A stretch of DNA of 64,000 nt from Azadirachta indica (taxonomy: Eukaryota > Streptophyta > Magnoliopsida > Sapindales > Meliaceae). Below are positions 1 through 15,968 of the stretch, in pieces. The DNA lies in assembly GCA_022749755.1 (NCBI GenBank), contig CM040443.1, positions 3,139,191 to 3,203,190 of the forward strand, given 5' to 3'. Within the stretch, counting starts at the first letter, position 1, and the number at the start of each line of letters is the position of its first letter. Under the pieces are notes generated by a model. That model ran no database searches and was not told where the DNA came from. It saw nothing but the letters and a program-made list of their open reading frames with translations. The position numbers were made by a program, and so were the translations under genes.

Positions 1-590
1 AAGAATTGATGAACAAGTTCTAGAGTACAAAAATTAGATTAAATCATCAGATGAAAAGGTTCAAGAATTGTAACAATAGCATTGAAAATTACAAAATAAA
101 GGAATCAAGAATTGATGAACACGTTATCGAGTACAAAAGTTAAATCAACCAGATGAGAAGGATGAAGAATCATAACTACAACAACAGAATTACGTTTTCA
201 ATCAGTGACAATTACAAGATTACAAAATCAAGAATTGACGAACACCAGATGAATGATAAAATTATTGATCGCTGATATCAAGAGCAGAAGCAGCAAGTCG
301 ACTTCAAGAAACTCAAAACTAAAGAGAAAGCAAATACTTGAAAACCTTTGGGAAATTGGTACCTCGATTGCCAGAAGAAGATTTTCCTGAATTTGTTCAG
401 CTTTCTTGGTGAACAAACAGAGTCGAAATGTGACGAAAATATTAGAATAGAGAAAATGCGAGAGAGAGTATGAGACTACTTGACTTCAAGAAACGCAAAA
501 TTGAAGAGAAATAAAGAGAGAGTGATCGGCACCTAAATGACGGAAGAGAAAGTTGTTTCTCGATTTACAAAAGAGTTGTAAATAATTAAA
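1..590 (-). repeat. Inverted duplicate of the CDK gene 5' leader
   Basis: Read on the minus strand, this stretch resembles the plus-strand leader and first intron of the kinase gene at about 4850-5200. Shared landmarks are TTTCTTGAAGTCG, then TAATTTTATCATTCATCT, GTTCGTCA, TTCACTGATTGA and ATGATTCTTCATC, in the same order. The copy is imperfect and contains a second partial TTTCTTGAAGTC near 480-500. It suggests a paralogous kinase gene, or its remnant, on the minus strand with its coding exons beyond the left edge, head to head with the gene at 5255. No coding exon is visible here. Confidence 0.7.
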
Positions 591-1555
591 AATATAAAAA
601 TTAATGTTAAGACGTGTCACAATTATAAGAATAAATTTAGATTAAATATAATGAACAAAATTACAATACAGTACATATATAATATGGTTGCAATAAATTA
701 ATTATTGAATTGTATTTTATAAAATCTAAGTGTTCGTTTGGTTTGATTTTTTTATTGGTTAAAAGGGTTTTTTTTTTTTTCATGATAAATTTTTTTTTTA
801 ACTTATTGATGTTGTTTAGTTAACATTGAGGAAGAACTTTTAAAAATTAAAAAAATTATTTTTCTTTCATTAGAAAAAGCCTAAAATTTAAGTTTTTGAC
901 AATAAAAATTTTCTAATTTTTTTAAAAAATAAAATTATCTAAAATACCCTTACTTTATTTTAAAAATTTTACATTATTTTTTTAAAATAAAATATTATAA
1001 ATTTATCTATTAACGTAATTACTAAAATTTTTTCATAAGTTATTTTTAACATCCAAACGATTAATAAACATTTGTTAAAAACTATACTCATAAAAATTCT
1101 ATGAGTAAAAAGTTTATTCCAAAAAATTTTATTTGAAAAGTTATATTTAATAGATTCTAAATATGCTTAAAAATAGAGGACTCATAAATAGGATAATATG
1201 TTCTTAACAAATGATTTATAGAATTGTATTTTATTGCATTTAATCATTTTTAAAAATAAGAAACTTGCATATTACTTATACAATTATAATATACAGTTGT
1301 ACATTACTTATATAATTATAAGATACAGAATCTATTGTACTATTAAATATTACATGGGATATTATATTTTAATATTTAATTTTAAAGTAAAAAATACCCT
1401 TTTGACATTTTTAAATCATAGTCTTTTTAAGAGATAAAATAATGATTATATTAAGTTAATATAGTACTAAAATATCATAATATGAACCGTGTTGTACTTT
1501 GTCAAATTTTACAGGTTATGACTCAAATTTCTATATTAAAAATTAATTGAGTCAT
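591..1555. other. AT-rich spacer, no gene seen
   Basis: Very AT-rich sequence with poly-T runs (about 766-805) and no convincing coding frame or recognised element. Confidence 0.6.
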
Positions 1556-2972
1556 TAAAAAAAAAAAAGGATATCAAGGTCCTTAAGATTTAGTTAATTA
1601 GCGATATAAGTTTTAATAATTTAAAAATTTACATTAAAAGTTCTAAATTGTTAACATGCACAGTAATTTTGAATAAAATATATAATTTTATAATCATACC
1701 CCTATTAATTATTATACTTAACTCACCCAGAATTTTGGAAAATAAAACATGCCAATTTAAATGTTTGATAATGTAAAAATATCCTTAACTTTTAAAAAAA
1801 TTTTTAAAATATCCCTAATTAACTATTTGTAGTAAAAATAAGTATTTAATTCCTATATTATTATCTTAAACTATTAAAAAATATATAAAATGACTATAGT
1901 ATTATTATTTTTATTTTTTTTTTATAACTAATATAAGTTTATTTTAATATTTAATTATAATAATATTTTGATCCTTAATTATTTTTTAAAAAATTTGTCA
2001 ATTTTTTTACAATATTAATTATGTATAATTAATATTGTCAAAATCTTAAGTTATTAATTTTTTTGTAACATTAATTGTAAACTTTTTTACAACATAAAAT
2101 TTGCTATAGAAAACTATTAAAATTTTACAACATAAAAATATTAAATTTATTTGTAAAAAAGTTTACGAGACATGTTTTATTTGTTAATTGTAAAATACTA
2201 AATGGCTTGTTTTAGAGATTTTGACAAAATAGATCATTTAATATTGTTAAAATCTCTAAAATAGAGTTTTTAATTTTTACAACTAATAGTAAAAAAATTA
2301 TGTTGTAAACAATTTTACAATTAAATTAAAAATTTCACGTTACAAAATTTTAACTATTCGTGACAATAAATTTTACATTCTAAAAAATGTTATAATTAAT
2401 ATTTTAAAAACAAAAATTTAGAAATTTTGATAATATTATTATACATATCTTTTGAAATAGACTATTTTAATTAAAATTTTTTAAAGAATTTGTATATAAT
2501 TAGTATTGTAAAAAAATCGACATCTAATTTTAAAAAAAATAAGTAAAGATCAAAATATTATTATAATTTTGAATTTTAAATATTAAAATAAAATTATATT
2601 AGCCATTAAAAAATAAAAAATAATAATACTATAATCATTTTATATATCTTTTAATACTTTAAGACAATAATATAGTGATAAAATATTTATTTTTACTATA
2701 AATAATTAACAAGTGTTATTTTTACTTTTTTTTATAAGTTAATGGTATTTTTATATTATCAAAAATTTAAGTGGGTATATTCTATTTTCTAAAAATTTAG
2801 GAGAGTTCAATATAATAACTAATAGAGGTATGATTTAAAATTACACTTTTCCATCTAAATTTACCATGCAGACTAGGACTTTTAAGTTAAACTTTCAAAC
2901 TATTAAAATTTATATGATTAATTAGCCAAATCTTAAGGACTTTGATATCCTTTGCCCTAAAAAATTTAAAAT
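1556..2972. repeat. Large foldback (long inverted repeat) element
   Basis: The left end AGGATATCAAGGTCCTTAAG (from about 1568) matches the inverse of the right end, CTTAAGGACTTTGATATCCT (to about 2953). The pairing continues inward: GACTATAGTATTATTATT near 1892 pairs with the AATAATACTATAATC stretch near 2620, and TTTTAGAGATTTTGACAA near 2211 with its inverse near 2250. The arms therefore extend almost to the centre, about 700 bp each. No coding frame is visible. It looks like a non-autonomous foldback or long-TIR DNA element; the target duplication is not clear. Confidence 0.75.
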
Positions 2973-3194
2973 TTTTGTAGACGTTTTATAAAAAAATCAA
3001 ATTAAGTTATCTTTTTTTTAAGTCTAATAATTTATTATAAATTAAATTTCAATTTTTTGTGACATAAGAAATACAAATTATAATAATGAAAATAGAACAT
3101 ATTCTTTATATACCATTTATTTAAAAATATTTATTAAAAATGAATTTGTATATTAAAAAAGATTTTAATCTTATATATTGGTTACGAAATGCAA

Positions 3195-4715
3195 TTTAAG
3201 GGTCGAAGTCTAATACCTAATTTATGGGTTGTGTTACAAGTAATTGATGATGGTAATTTAGTCTTTTAAATAATGAACAAACAACTTAATAGGGAAAAAT
3301 TATTTTTATTAATCAAATGGTCAATGACTAAATTTACAGAAATAGCTAACAGTATGAGACGCGATGATGACATATGCTATTTGAAATTACATTTAGTGAT
3401 TGTTAATAAATAAAGGAAAATTTTTTAAAATAGTTATGTTTTGGACTCACGTGAGCTAAGTACCAATTTCTTTTATCAAATTAGTTGAATATTCATTTTT
3501 CGACGGTTTTATCTTCACTAGCCACCTTCCTTCTTTTGTTTTTTGTCATTTTAACAACATTTTTTTAATATTTTCCTTTTTACTTTAACAACATTTTACA
3601 AAACACTAACTTTTTTCACAAAATTTTTCCACTTGAGTGTTAGCGGTAGAGTAGATAGCAAGTGGATTAGTAGAGACATGACATTGACAATAAATGAGAG
3701 ATTACATTCACAACGAATTTAATGGCGGTGTAAAAGAGTTAGTGAAATGAAATAAAGTGTATATATGATTTATGATATTGCAATATAAATGAAAAATGTA
3801 AGAATATATTTGTTGCATATAACAAACTAATGAATACTTTTACACTTATATTTGAGATTTGGATCAAATGTTAATAACTTTTGTTATATTATTAAGACAA
3901 TAAGAGTAAAAGATAAGGAATAGAATATGAGAAAAATAGTCGTAAATGATAAAACACGAGAAAAAATTTTGTAAAAGTAAAAGATCGCTATTGAGGGTAA
4001 AATCGTTTCGAAAATAAATGTTGAACTAATTTGAAAAGAAAATAGAAGGTGATTGTTTATATCTTTTAAAATAGAACTATTTTGAATACTATTTACAAAT
4101 AAGGGGCAAAGTTGAAAATGTTATTTCTTTTAAAATGAAATGAAAAGTGCTTTTACTATTGTGTACAATTGCATCTTCTATAACATTTAAGTCTGTTCAT
4201 ATTTTATGTCATACTTATTTTATATTTAATTTATAAAAAATGGACTTCACTTAACTCCTAAGCTTATTAAGTTTTTGTATTCTTATACCAAGCTAGGAAT
4301 TTATTGTTTTTAATTTGTAACTAATTTTTTTAAAAAATAATTGATTAAAAAAATTAAAATAATAGTACATTTAAATTTTTATATTTTGTTATCATATATA
4401 TGTTTGTTATTTAAATTTCAACGAGAATGTACAACAATAAAGGCACCTTTAGATTTATTTTTAAAACAAAAATTATTTTCATTTTTGCTCCATTATTTAT
4501 TAACAATATTTAAAAATAATTTTGAAATTGTATAAGTCGTGATTATTTATCATGTCATATAATTAGTTATTTATGTAAAATTTAGCGATAGACCTATTTG
4601 ATTAATAAAAGTAATTTTTTTCCTTATTATATTGTTTATTAATTGTTTAAAAGACAAAATTACCCTCGTCAATTACTTGCAGCACATCACAACCCATAAA
4701 ATATAAATTAAGCAA
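3195..4715. repeat. Second inverted-repeat element next to the kinase promoter
   Basis: The sequence around 3220-3330 (ATGGGTTGTG, AAGTAATTGA, then GTCTTTTAAA and TTTTATTAATCAAAT) recurs inverted at 4590-4710. An inner pair also matches: AACTAATTTGAAAAGAAAAT near 4023 against the inverse of the 3455-3500 region, and ATAGTTATGTTTT (3430) against AAAATAGAACTATTTT (4068). The arms are diverged. No coding frame is supported. It ends less than 100 bp upstream of a candidate TATA box for the kinase gene. Confidence 0.6.
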
Positions 4716-4813
4716 ATCAAATCAAACTCAATTTGAATGACGTGGACGGCTGAGATGCAGTTAAGATTTGGCGGGAATTTCAGGACTCAATAACAGAATG
4801 ATTTGCTCTATAC

Positions 4814-4820
4814 TATAAAC
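4814..4820 (+). promoter_or_regulatory. Candidate TATA box of the kinase gene
   Basis: TATAAAC sits about 190 bp upstream of the inferred end of the untranslated first exon (about 5006). Position and sequence fit a TATA box, but no transcription start can be seen directly. Confidence 0.35.
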
Positions 4821-5254
4821 GAAACAAATTGTTCTTATCTCTAATTCTCGGTGATAAAGAAACAGCTTCTTGTTCCGTTGTTCAGATGCGATCACCGATT
4901 TCTCTCTGTATTTCGCCCAAGATATATTCATAGTTGGCTTTTTCTTCAATTCAATTTTGCATTTCTTGAAGTCGGTTTCTGTTTCTGGTTTTCAATTGGC
5001 GGATCGGTAATTTTATCATTCATCTATTGTTCGTCAGTTCTTGAACTTTGATCTAGTAATTTTCACTGATTGACAACATAATTCTGTTTTTATGATTCTT
5101 CATCGTTATGATCTGATTGATTTAATGTAGTTTTTTATTCAAGAACTTGTATACTAGTAATGGATCTTGAAAATAATTAATTTCACTGAACTTATCGTTG
5201 TGAAAAATTAACTTTGTTTTTCTTGTTTCTTGTCTCCTTTTTGAATTAGATCAA

Positions 5255-8687
<3,433 letters not shown>

Positions 8688-9520
8688 ATGCATCCATCTA
8701 GCGTTTCTCCTCAAAGATGGTTTTATACAAGCCTGAAATCGGGCTTGGTTTTGACCTTTCTCGGAGTTTCCCTGAGCTTTCTTAATAAGCAGCTTGAACT
8801 TCCTGCAAATGTGTAAACAGAATCTCTAGAACTTGCTACTTGTATGTAATCTCTCTTGCTTGGGCAGATTTGAATAGATGTATGTGAACATAATTTGAAG
8901 CCTTTCCTGAAGCAGAAAACTGGAAATTGGAGAGCATATGATTCCTATCCCTTTTGGCTCATATGATTCTTTATGGTGTATCTTTAGAATGAAAGCAGTG
9001 GACTGTTCCACGAGATGGCTTAGTTGACAGGAGATTCATTTTTGTAAACCTCTCTGTTTATACTCTTTCTTCGAGGAGAAGTGAATTTTTAGTGTGATAG
9101 ATGGATGCATAATTTGCCCATTGCAAATGCTCCTCCCATCGTTGCTAAGATTAGTCCGTTGCAATTTTATTTTATTTTATTTTTTATTTCTAGTCAGATG
9201 ATGTTGTTGCTTAATTAATTAACTTGATGCTTCAGTGCGTTTTATGCAATGCTCGATCCAAAAATTATTTAGTGTCATATCTATTTATTTAGTAAAATTT
9301 TTTATAGCCTGCCCTGTGCATGTAATAAATTTTTGTGCAAGCAAGCATATAATAAATATATAATACATATAATAGGACCGACAAACAACTCATAAAACTG
9401 TAAGATATTTTATTAAAACTAAATAAAAACTGCAAATAAATTAACCAATTCAAAACAATTAACGTAGAAAAAAAATCTAAGCATTTACATGAATTGCTCA
9501 ATCCAACAATTAGAGACGAA
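8688..9520. other. 3' flank between convergent genes
   Basis: Kinase 3' untranslated region and spacer up to the stop of the convergent F-box gene. No further gene or recognised repeat is seen. Confidence 0.5.
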
Positions 9521-10611
9521 TTAAACCCAAAAAGGTGGATTAATACGACTGGATGAATTGTCCCAAAAATGAGACTCAACAACTCCGTTTTCCATATTGT
9601 AAATTCCCATATCCTTTCCTCCTCCTTTAGGTTGACACAAATAAAGGTCGCTATAATCATCAGTGAAGTATATACAATTAGGCTTGCTATTTAATGCTTC
9701 AATAGATAAGGATGAATTAAAATCTAAAAACAATGATCTATTACCCAAATTTTTGACTTCAGTCCATGTATTTGTATTTAATTCCACCTCTAAAACTTGA
9801 AATCTACACGTTCGATAGGTATAGTTTCTATTTGAATTTCCCTCTTTATGTTCAAGCATTTTTCTAACCACTAATAATGCTCCATCTGATTCTACCAAAT
9901 AACATTGATCATAGGATTCCTTAAATTCCTCTGGCAAACTTGCTACTGTTTTGCTGTTGCAGGTTCGCCAACATTATCTTTAAATTCACAAACCACAATA
10001 CTGCCAAGACAATCTAGAGCATAAAATTGGCCTTTATACCAAGCAGTGTCAAAGTACATGCAGTGCCATCTCTCTATTGTGTTCCAAGCTTTATCACCTG
10101 GTCTATAATAGGCCAATTTTCTCAAGCCTCCTTGAATTACCATTAATATGTAATCTGAGGTAGATAAAGGATTTGCTGATAAAGCACACTTGTTAATAAA
10201 ATTAATGCAGTTGTAACGAGTAGAATCATCGTCCCAGTTTTTAAACGTTTTCAAGTGAGGAAGTTGAATTTGAACACGGGAAAAAGGATGTAAAAGACTC
10301 ATACTCAAATGTTGTGAAATTGTTATAAGCCAACCCATCGACGACAAACACCTTTTTCCATTAGCTTCTGGTAGAATAACTTCACGGGACTTCCCCTTCA
10401 AAACACTGAAAAAAGAATATGTGTAGTTGGATTTCTTTCGGGGAAGCATAAGCCATGGAATCTGAGAAGATGCGTATCTAAAATTCTCTTTCACTGCAGC
10501 AGCTTCCCATGAAGTACAGACGGCGCCAAAAGCAACAAAATCTTCGTGTAGTTTTATTCTTCCTGCGATTTCCACCAAAAGATCATGAGGAAGGTCTGAC
10601 CAATTTGACAT
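9521..10611 (-). pseudogene. F-box / DUF295 (KIB-type) protein, one frameshift
   Basis: The first reading frame (10611 to 9943, 222 aa) starts MSNWSDLPHDLL and has an F-box over residues 4-45 (LPHDLLVEIAGRI, FGAVCTSW). A beta-propeller-like DUF295 region follows. It stops after GEPATAKQ, and the adjoining frame (about 9946 to 9521) continues the homologous sequence at once with ASLPEEF, CYLVESDGALLVV and a PNCIYF segment typical of the DUF295 C-terminus. Together they give about 360 residues, the usual family length. F-box proteins are substrate receptors of SCF ubiquitin ligases; the target is unknown. The break lies near GCAAAACAGTAG (about 9942-9956) and needs only a one-base change. It may be a recent pseudogene, an allele, or a sequence error in an intact single-exon gene. 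Confidence 0.82.
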
Positions 10612-11168
10612 TTTACGTAGTTAGTAAAAGAATTCTGAAGAGAAAAAGAAAAACAAAGCCGAGTTTGATGTTTTCAATTCTGTCTTACTTACACACACAT
10701 ATATATACTGAGTGAAATTTGTCTCCTAATTCTACAAGGATTTGGTTTCCATTTTCCTTGTTATATTTGAAGTAAAAGTAGCTATGTTGTATTAGAATTT
10801 ATCAGGCCGTTGGAGTATCCATTTTTGCTAGAATTTCACTTGCAAGTAAATTTTTGACTGGCTGCCGTTGGAGGAGTACCCTTCATGCGAAGTTACAATA
10901 TATTAAAAAATTCTAACTTGTATTGGAACATATTTAAAAAAGACATTCATCTCAATTAATTTGTAACTAAAATTCTTCACTCAATTTCATATTGTATCGG
11001 AAAATTTCTACTTAATTATTTTATTTATCAATCTGAAATTTTTATAAATTTATTGAAAAAAAAGTAAAAAATAAAATAAAATTTATTGTTTAATAATTAT
11101 TATTCTGACTTGAATATTGATTCTTTTTATTTATTTAAATTTGGATTATTTTAAGCTTTACCTACATT

Positions 11169-11206
<38 letters not shown>
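10612..11206. other. Spacer ending in an (AT)n microsatellite
   Basis: Promoter side of the F-box gene followed by AT-rich spacer. A perfect AT dinucleotide run occupies about 11176-11206 and abuts the left end of the Mutator-like element. No gene is seen. Confidence 0.6.
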
Positions 11207-11207
<1 letters not shown>

Positions 11208-11212
<5 letters not shown>

Positions 11213-11340
11213 GATAGGATTAGCAACCCTTTTTTTTTTTTAATAAAATCTTACATCAAATTATCACCCTTAGATTAAGAATGTATCAATGGCTAAGATT
11301 ACATTAAAGAAATATAAAAGATTCCTGTAAATTAATTTAC
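11208..11340. repeat. Left terminal inverted repeat of the MULE
   Basis: Pairs with 17312-17443 on the opposite strand; both contain CACCCTTAGATTAAG and AAAGAAATATAAAAGATTC. There are several mismatches, as expected of an old insertion. Confidence 0.8.
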
Positions 11341-13160
11341 TAAGGTTACTTAAGTCTTTTTTTTTCTTTTCTCTTTTCACAACTCATTTAATAGGATTAC
11401 TTAAATCTTTTCTTTCTTTTCTCTTTCCTCTCAAGAAATAAATTATCGAAACACTCTCTTTTTCTCCCCTCCATGTTTTCTTGTCTTTCTTATTCTCTTT
11501 GACAACAAAGAAAGGAAAAAAGAATTCACAAAAAGCCAACACCCAAAATCCCAAATCTAAGAACTACGCATCCATTACTATCTCAACCAATGGTTTTAAA
11601 ATTCAAGCCCCTTCCTCCCTTCAATTGAGTTGAAGTGTGAAAACTAGAATTATTAAGTATTCATATGTGGCACTACATGTGAAAGAGAAGATAAAATCTA
11701 AAGGTGATTTTGATTAGAAATCTGGGTTTTTAGCAATAATACTATCAATTTTTAAGGTATGCGTTTTTATTTCTAAGTTTGCATTTTTTTGTTTTTTGGG
11801 TTTTCTTCTAGAAAAATATACAGTGCATTGGTTTTCTTCATTTCCGGAATAAAAGTTTTTCTATTTCTAGAAGGGATTTTTAATGTTGATTTTATTTTAA
11901 AATTTTCTTTCCGGACATATCTTATGTACAAGAAAAAAAATGTCATGTTGTTCAATACTCCGGTATTTCCAAATCTACGGTAAATAAATTAAAGTAATCT
12001 AAATTTGAGGTTGCGCGATTGAATAAGTAAAAGTGAATTGAATTACTGCAGTATCAATTGCGGAGGAAAATTTAATAGCTTTTGGTTGATTATTGTTTTG
12101 AAACTCATATGTTTTGAATACTTTAATTGAGCTTAAGATTTTATTGATCCTTTCCCTTTTTTTTTTCTTCCCGAAAATGTGAATTTAAAATTGGGATGTG
12201 AATACAATCCTAGTTAAAGATAGCTTTATTTCCTAGATCAAATGGATTGAAGAAGCTAGCCGTCCATTTTCGGATGCAATGGCAAGGTGCAGTAGCTATT
12301 GGGCTATTAATTTCTTCACTCTTAATATTTATGTCTGTGGTTAATAATGGCTTTCCCAGGTGTCATTCCAATATTGAGGGTAGTTTCTTAAGCATTGGAG
12401 CGGCTTAGAGATCAACGAGTGTGTCATTCATTGATTGTTGTCACTCATTTGAATAGTAATTAACAATTGATTGCTGAAAAAATTATACTAACAATGTCCT
12501 TTTAAAAATCCAACTAATATTGTTATTAGCCTAAGCAACATGGCTTGCTCAGATAGTAGAAATTTGTAAAATGGTGTAAAAATACCTTCTTTTTGCTTAG
12601 GCTGTTTCTCTAGAAAATGAAATCTTGGAAAGAAAAGCAAGTGTAGCTACATTTCTTTCTAAGTAGACCATGGTATTTTTTTCAGTTCTCTTATTATATT
12701 TGTAGAATATTTTTTTGAAGTTCTTCTAATAATACAAGATTTCTAGGGTGTAGATACTATATAAACAAATAACATAGACAATATTTAGCTCATATTTCTA
12801 ATAATGTAGTAACTATATTATAGCTTATGTTGCTTAGTGTGCATTTATTCTTCTAATAACAACTGCAACAAAAAGTTAAGCTTGATAGATATTGAGAAGC
12901 AGCTGTTTTCTATGTTTTTTGTTACTGTTTGCTGTTGCTGCTTTTGATTACTAACTTGCTGATTGACAACTGCTGTTGTGTTGCAATTATTTGCAATTTT
13001 GCTTGCTATTTTTTAAACCTACGTGTTGCTGCAGCTTTTCATTATAATTTTGCATGATATTTTCTTTCTTTATACACTAAACCTTTAGGTTTAGCTCTTG
13101 TACCGATTTTACTCTTTCTCTTTTTCATTAGTATATTATTCTTCATTTGGAAAAAATTAA

Positions 13161-13440
13161 GCTTGAAATAAGTGAAAAGGAAATACAAGCATATAATAAG
13201 CAAGCATCAATCTACAACAAAAAATTAACTACAACAATATGCAACAAACGATTAACTACAAAGACCAGCGCTAATAGCAGTAGAAAAATAAGAAACCAAT
13301 AGCATAATAAAAGGATTAGGCTTGAAATAAGTGAAAAAGGAAATACAAACATATAACAAGCAAGCAACAATCTGCAACAAAAAACTAATTGCAGCAACCA
13401 GCACTAACAACAATAGGAAAATAATAAACCAACAGCATGA
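13161..13440. repeat. Tandem duplication inside the MULE
   Basis: GCTTGAAATAAGTGAAAA followed by GGAAATACAA and ATATAAYAAGCAAGCA occurs at about 13161 and again at about 13320, a period near 159 bp. The adjoining stretch to 13590 is rich in AAAGGACA-like purine repeats. Long leucine- and cysteine-rich open frames antisense to this region are low-complexity artefacts. Confidence 0.7.
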
Positions 13441-13731
13441 CACACAACAGAGAAAAAAAAAGGACAGCAAAGAAGAAAAAAGGACAACAAAGAAAAGCAA
13501 CAACTAAACCAATAACAGAACAACATAGCAAAAGAAAAGGGACAACAGAGGAAAAAAAGGACAGTAACGGAAAACAACATCTGAAGCAAAACTTAATATC
13601 GACATTCTAGATTACTCTCCACACCTCGATCTAACTCATTTGTTTATTCATTATCTAAATTTATGTAAATAATAAAAACAAATTTATAAGAGAGATTCAA
13701 ATATTAAAAATATTTATCATAAACTTATTTA

Positions 13732-15968
13732 CTATTTACATTTATTAGTTGATTCAGTCTTTCTTTTCTTTGGATTTGAAGGACAAATACGCTTGTCATG
13801 TTTCAATTTTTGACACAATGCACACTTCCTCTTTTTCTTGCCAAGGGATAACTCAACACCTCCTTTTAGCCTGCTAGAGCTATTAAAATCTTTCTTCCTC
13901 TCCTTTGTTTGTGAGATATAGGGATCTAAAAGTAATGACTGAGAATAATTAGTCCTAATGTATGGATCATCTTCTTGTTGGAATGCATTGGTTGGATGCT
14001 CTAGAATTTCGAAAATTTTTTTGGTTAACTCATTCATAGTCTCCATATAAATTAAGTATTGCCTCTTTTGAAGATGCTGCAACACAAGCCAATTTAGTAT
14101 CCTAGTGACACATATGGTTTAGTCTCAAATCCTCATATGTATTTTCATCTTTTAGAAAATCTCCTGTATCCACAATTCTAAATTTATTTGCTTCTTTTCT
14201 CCATTCTTGGAAGAATAAAATGATCTAGTATGGTATCAATATCTAAACGAACAAACACTTCCAAAATAAGTCTGCAAAAACTCAAAATTTTGGTATTCAC
14301 ATATTCCCATATAATTAGTTTGCAAATTTAGCTTAACCTTGAATTCTTCGAGTTGATCGATTTTTGTTCTCACTAGGTATTTTTGATATTCACCATCATT
14401 TCCCTTTTCTCCAACTTTGAATTTGCTAACTTGACCCTATTCATCCTTGAATTTATTGAATGTGTACAATTTGATGTATGTTTCAAAAGAAAGTCTTCAT
14501 TACTGACAATTTGAAACTTATGCTCTAACTCAAAATCTTTGTCACTTTTTTTCTCTATAATTCTTTTCAATGCTTGATCATTTTTTTACAACAAACTCTT
14601 TAAGATTTGTTATGGATGTTACAAAGTTATCAAAAAATGAATTCATGACCTCATTTTGTCAAGTAGTATTTGTTCCAGGCAAAAAAGTATTATGATTATA
14701 AACAGGGGACCAAGAAGTATGAATGTCATAGAGATGATTTAGTTATTCATTGCCTATCAATCCAATTTTTGTAAATCAAACTCTTTTACTTTTCTTCAAA
14801 TTTTGGTATTCTATGTATTGACATAATACATTTCTTCAGCACTATTTTGAACCCTGACTTCTTGAAGTACACATGCGATAGCTTTTCAATAAATTTCTTC
14901 TTAATATGCCACAGGCATAATCGGTGACGAGTATTTGAAAAACTTTGGCAATCGCTCCCTTCATTGTTAAGATCTTGGTCAGTAATGATAGAAATTGGAG
15001 GATTTTCTCCTATAGCTTCAAGCCATGTTTCAAAAAGCCATAAAAAAGTTACTCTGTTTCATCTTACAAAAGTACACATTTGAATTTGTATTGATTGCCA
15101 ATGTTGATTTACACATGTGAATGGTGCAATGGCATGTCACATTTATTTGTGTTGTAAGTTGTATCCAATGTAAACACATCCCCAAAATGATGATATGCCA
15201 ACCATAATTGAGCACCAATCCAAAAAAAATTAGTTGCTTATCCATTTTCATCACATTGGATTGTATAAAAAAAATTGAAGATTCTCAGTTTGCTTTTTCT
15301 TAAAGTATGTAAGGACTGATTGGGCATCAACTTCCTCTAACTGGCTACATCGCAAATCTCTCAAATGATTATAACAATCTCTATTATTAAAACCAATATT
15401 TGAATCCCTAAGAATTGAACAAACTTTTCCAACAGTTAAGTTTTCTTTATGAAATGTCTCAGTCAAATTCTAAGTAGTTTTAGACATATATTTGTTGCAC
15501 TTCATCTTTATTCTTCTTGTAGGAGAAACTACTTTGTGATTGTGAACGTCTCTGAAATTGAAACTTTCCACTTATTTGACCATTCATCATACAAAATTCA
15601 CATACTAGCTTTACATCTATATTTAATTGGCGAATAGCTTCTACCATTATGTTCATTAGTAGTGCCATGCCCTTTTTATTTGGCACATAATTTCCTTGAT
15701 ATGCACAAACAAATTGTCCACTCATCACCTCATTTGAACCAAACATAGTCTTCGATGTAAATTGTGTTCGAATCCAAAATCCCTCTTGTCTACCACAGTC
15801 TTTATAGTATTTTCTAGCTTTATCTAATGTTTTTAAAAACATCCCTACATATGGTTTCAATAATCTTTCATCATTTTTATCAACAGTAGTGCTTGTTTCA
15901 ATATTGTTTTCCTGAAATGAGTTAGACATATAATTAGGATTAAAACAATAACAATTAAAAGCAGACAA
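13732..15968 (-). pseudogene. FAR1/MuDR-type transposase, broken
   Basis: Read right to left on the minus strand. At 15968-15480 lies a FAR1-like DNA-binding domain (KPYVGMFLKTLDKARKYY, GFWIRTQF, FVCAYQG). At 15466-15251 a linker has DCYNHLRDLR and VLTYFKKKQTENLQFF. At 15240-14900 the MULE catalytic region is spread over frames, with FGDVFTLDTTYNTN, then NPPISIITDQD, and RHRLCLWHIKKKF. Further parts follow at 14570-14373. A C-terminal zinc knuckle, CALCQKLKHDKRIC, precedes a Lys/Arg-rich tail at 14085-13732. Stops and frameshifts separate the pieces, so no active transposase can be made. FAR1/FHY3 transcription factors descend from such transposases, but this copy sits between the element's terminal repeats and is best read as the transposase itself. 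Confidence 0.8.

Noticed and set aside
228..416. 62-codon minus-strand frame as a protein gene
   Set aside because: It corresponds to leader and intron sequence of the kinase gene in an inverted copy; the partner frame at 4851-5051 has the same untranslated nature.
13212..13589. Leu/Cys-rich minus-strand frames that look like membrane proteins
   Set aside because: They lie in tandem and purine-rich repeats within the MULE; the overlap of several frames indicates low-complexity sequence.
15449..15637. Plus-strand small gene
   Set aside because: Antisense to the FAR1 domain of the transposase pseudogene.
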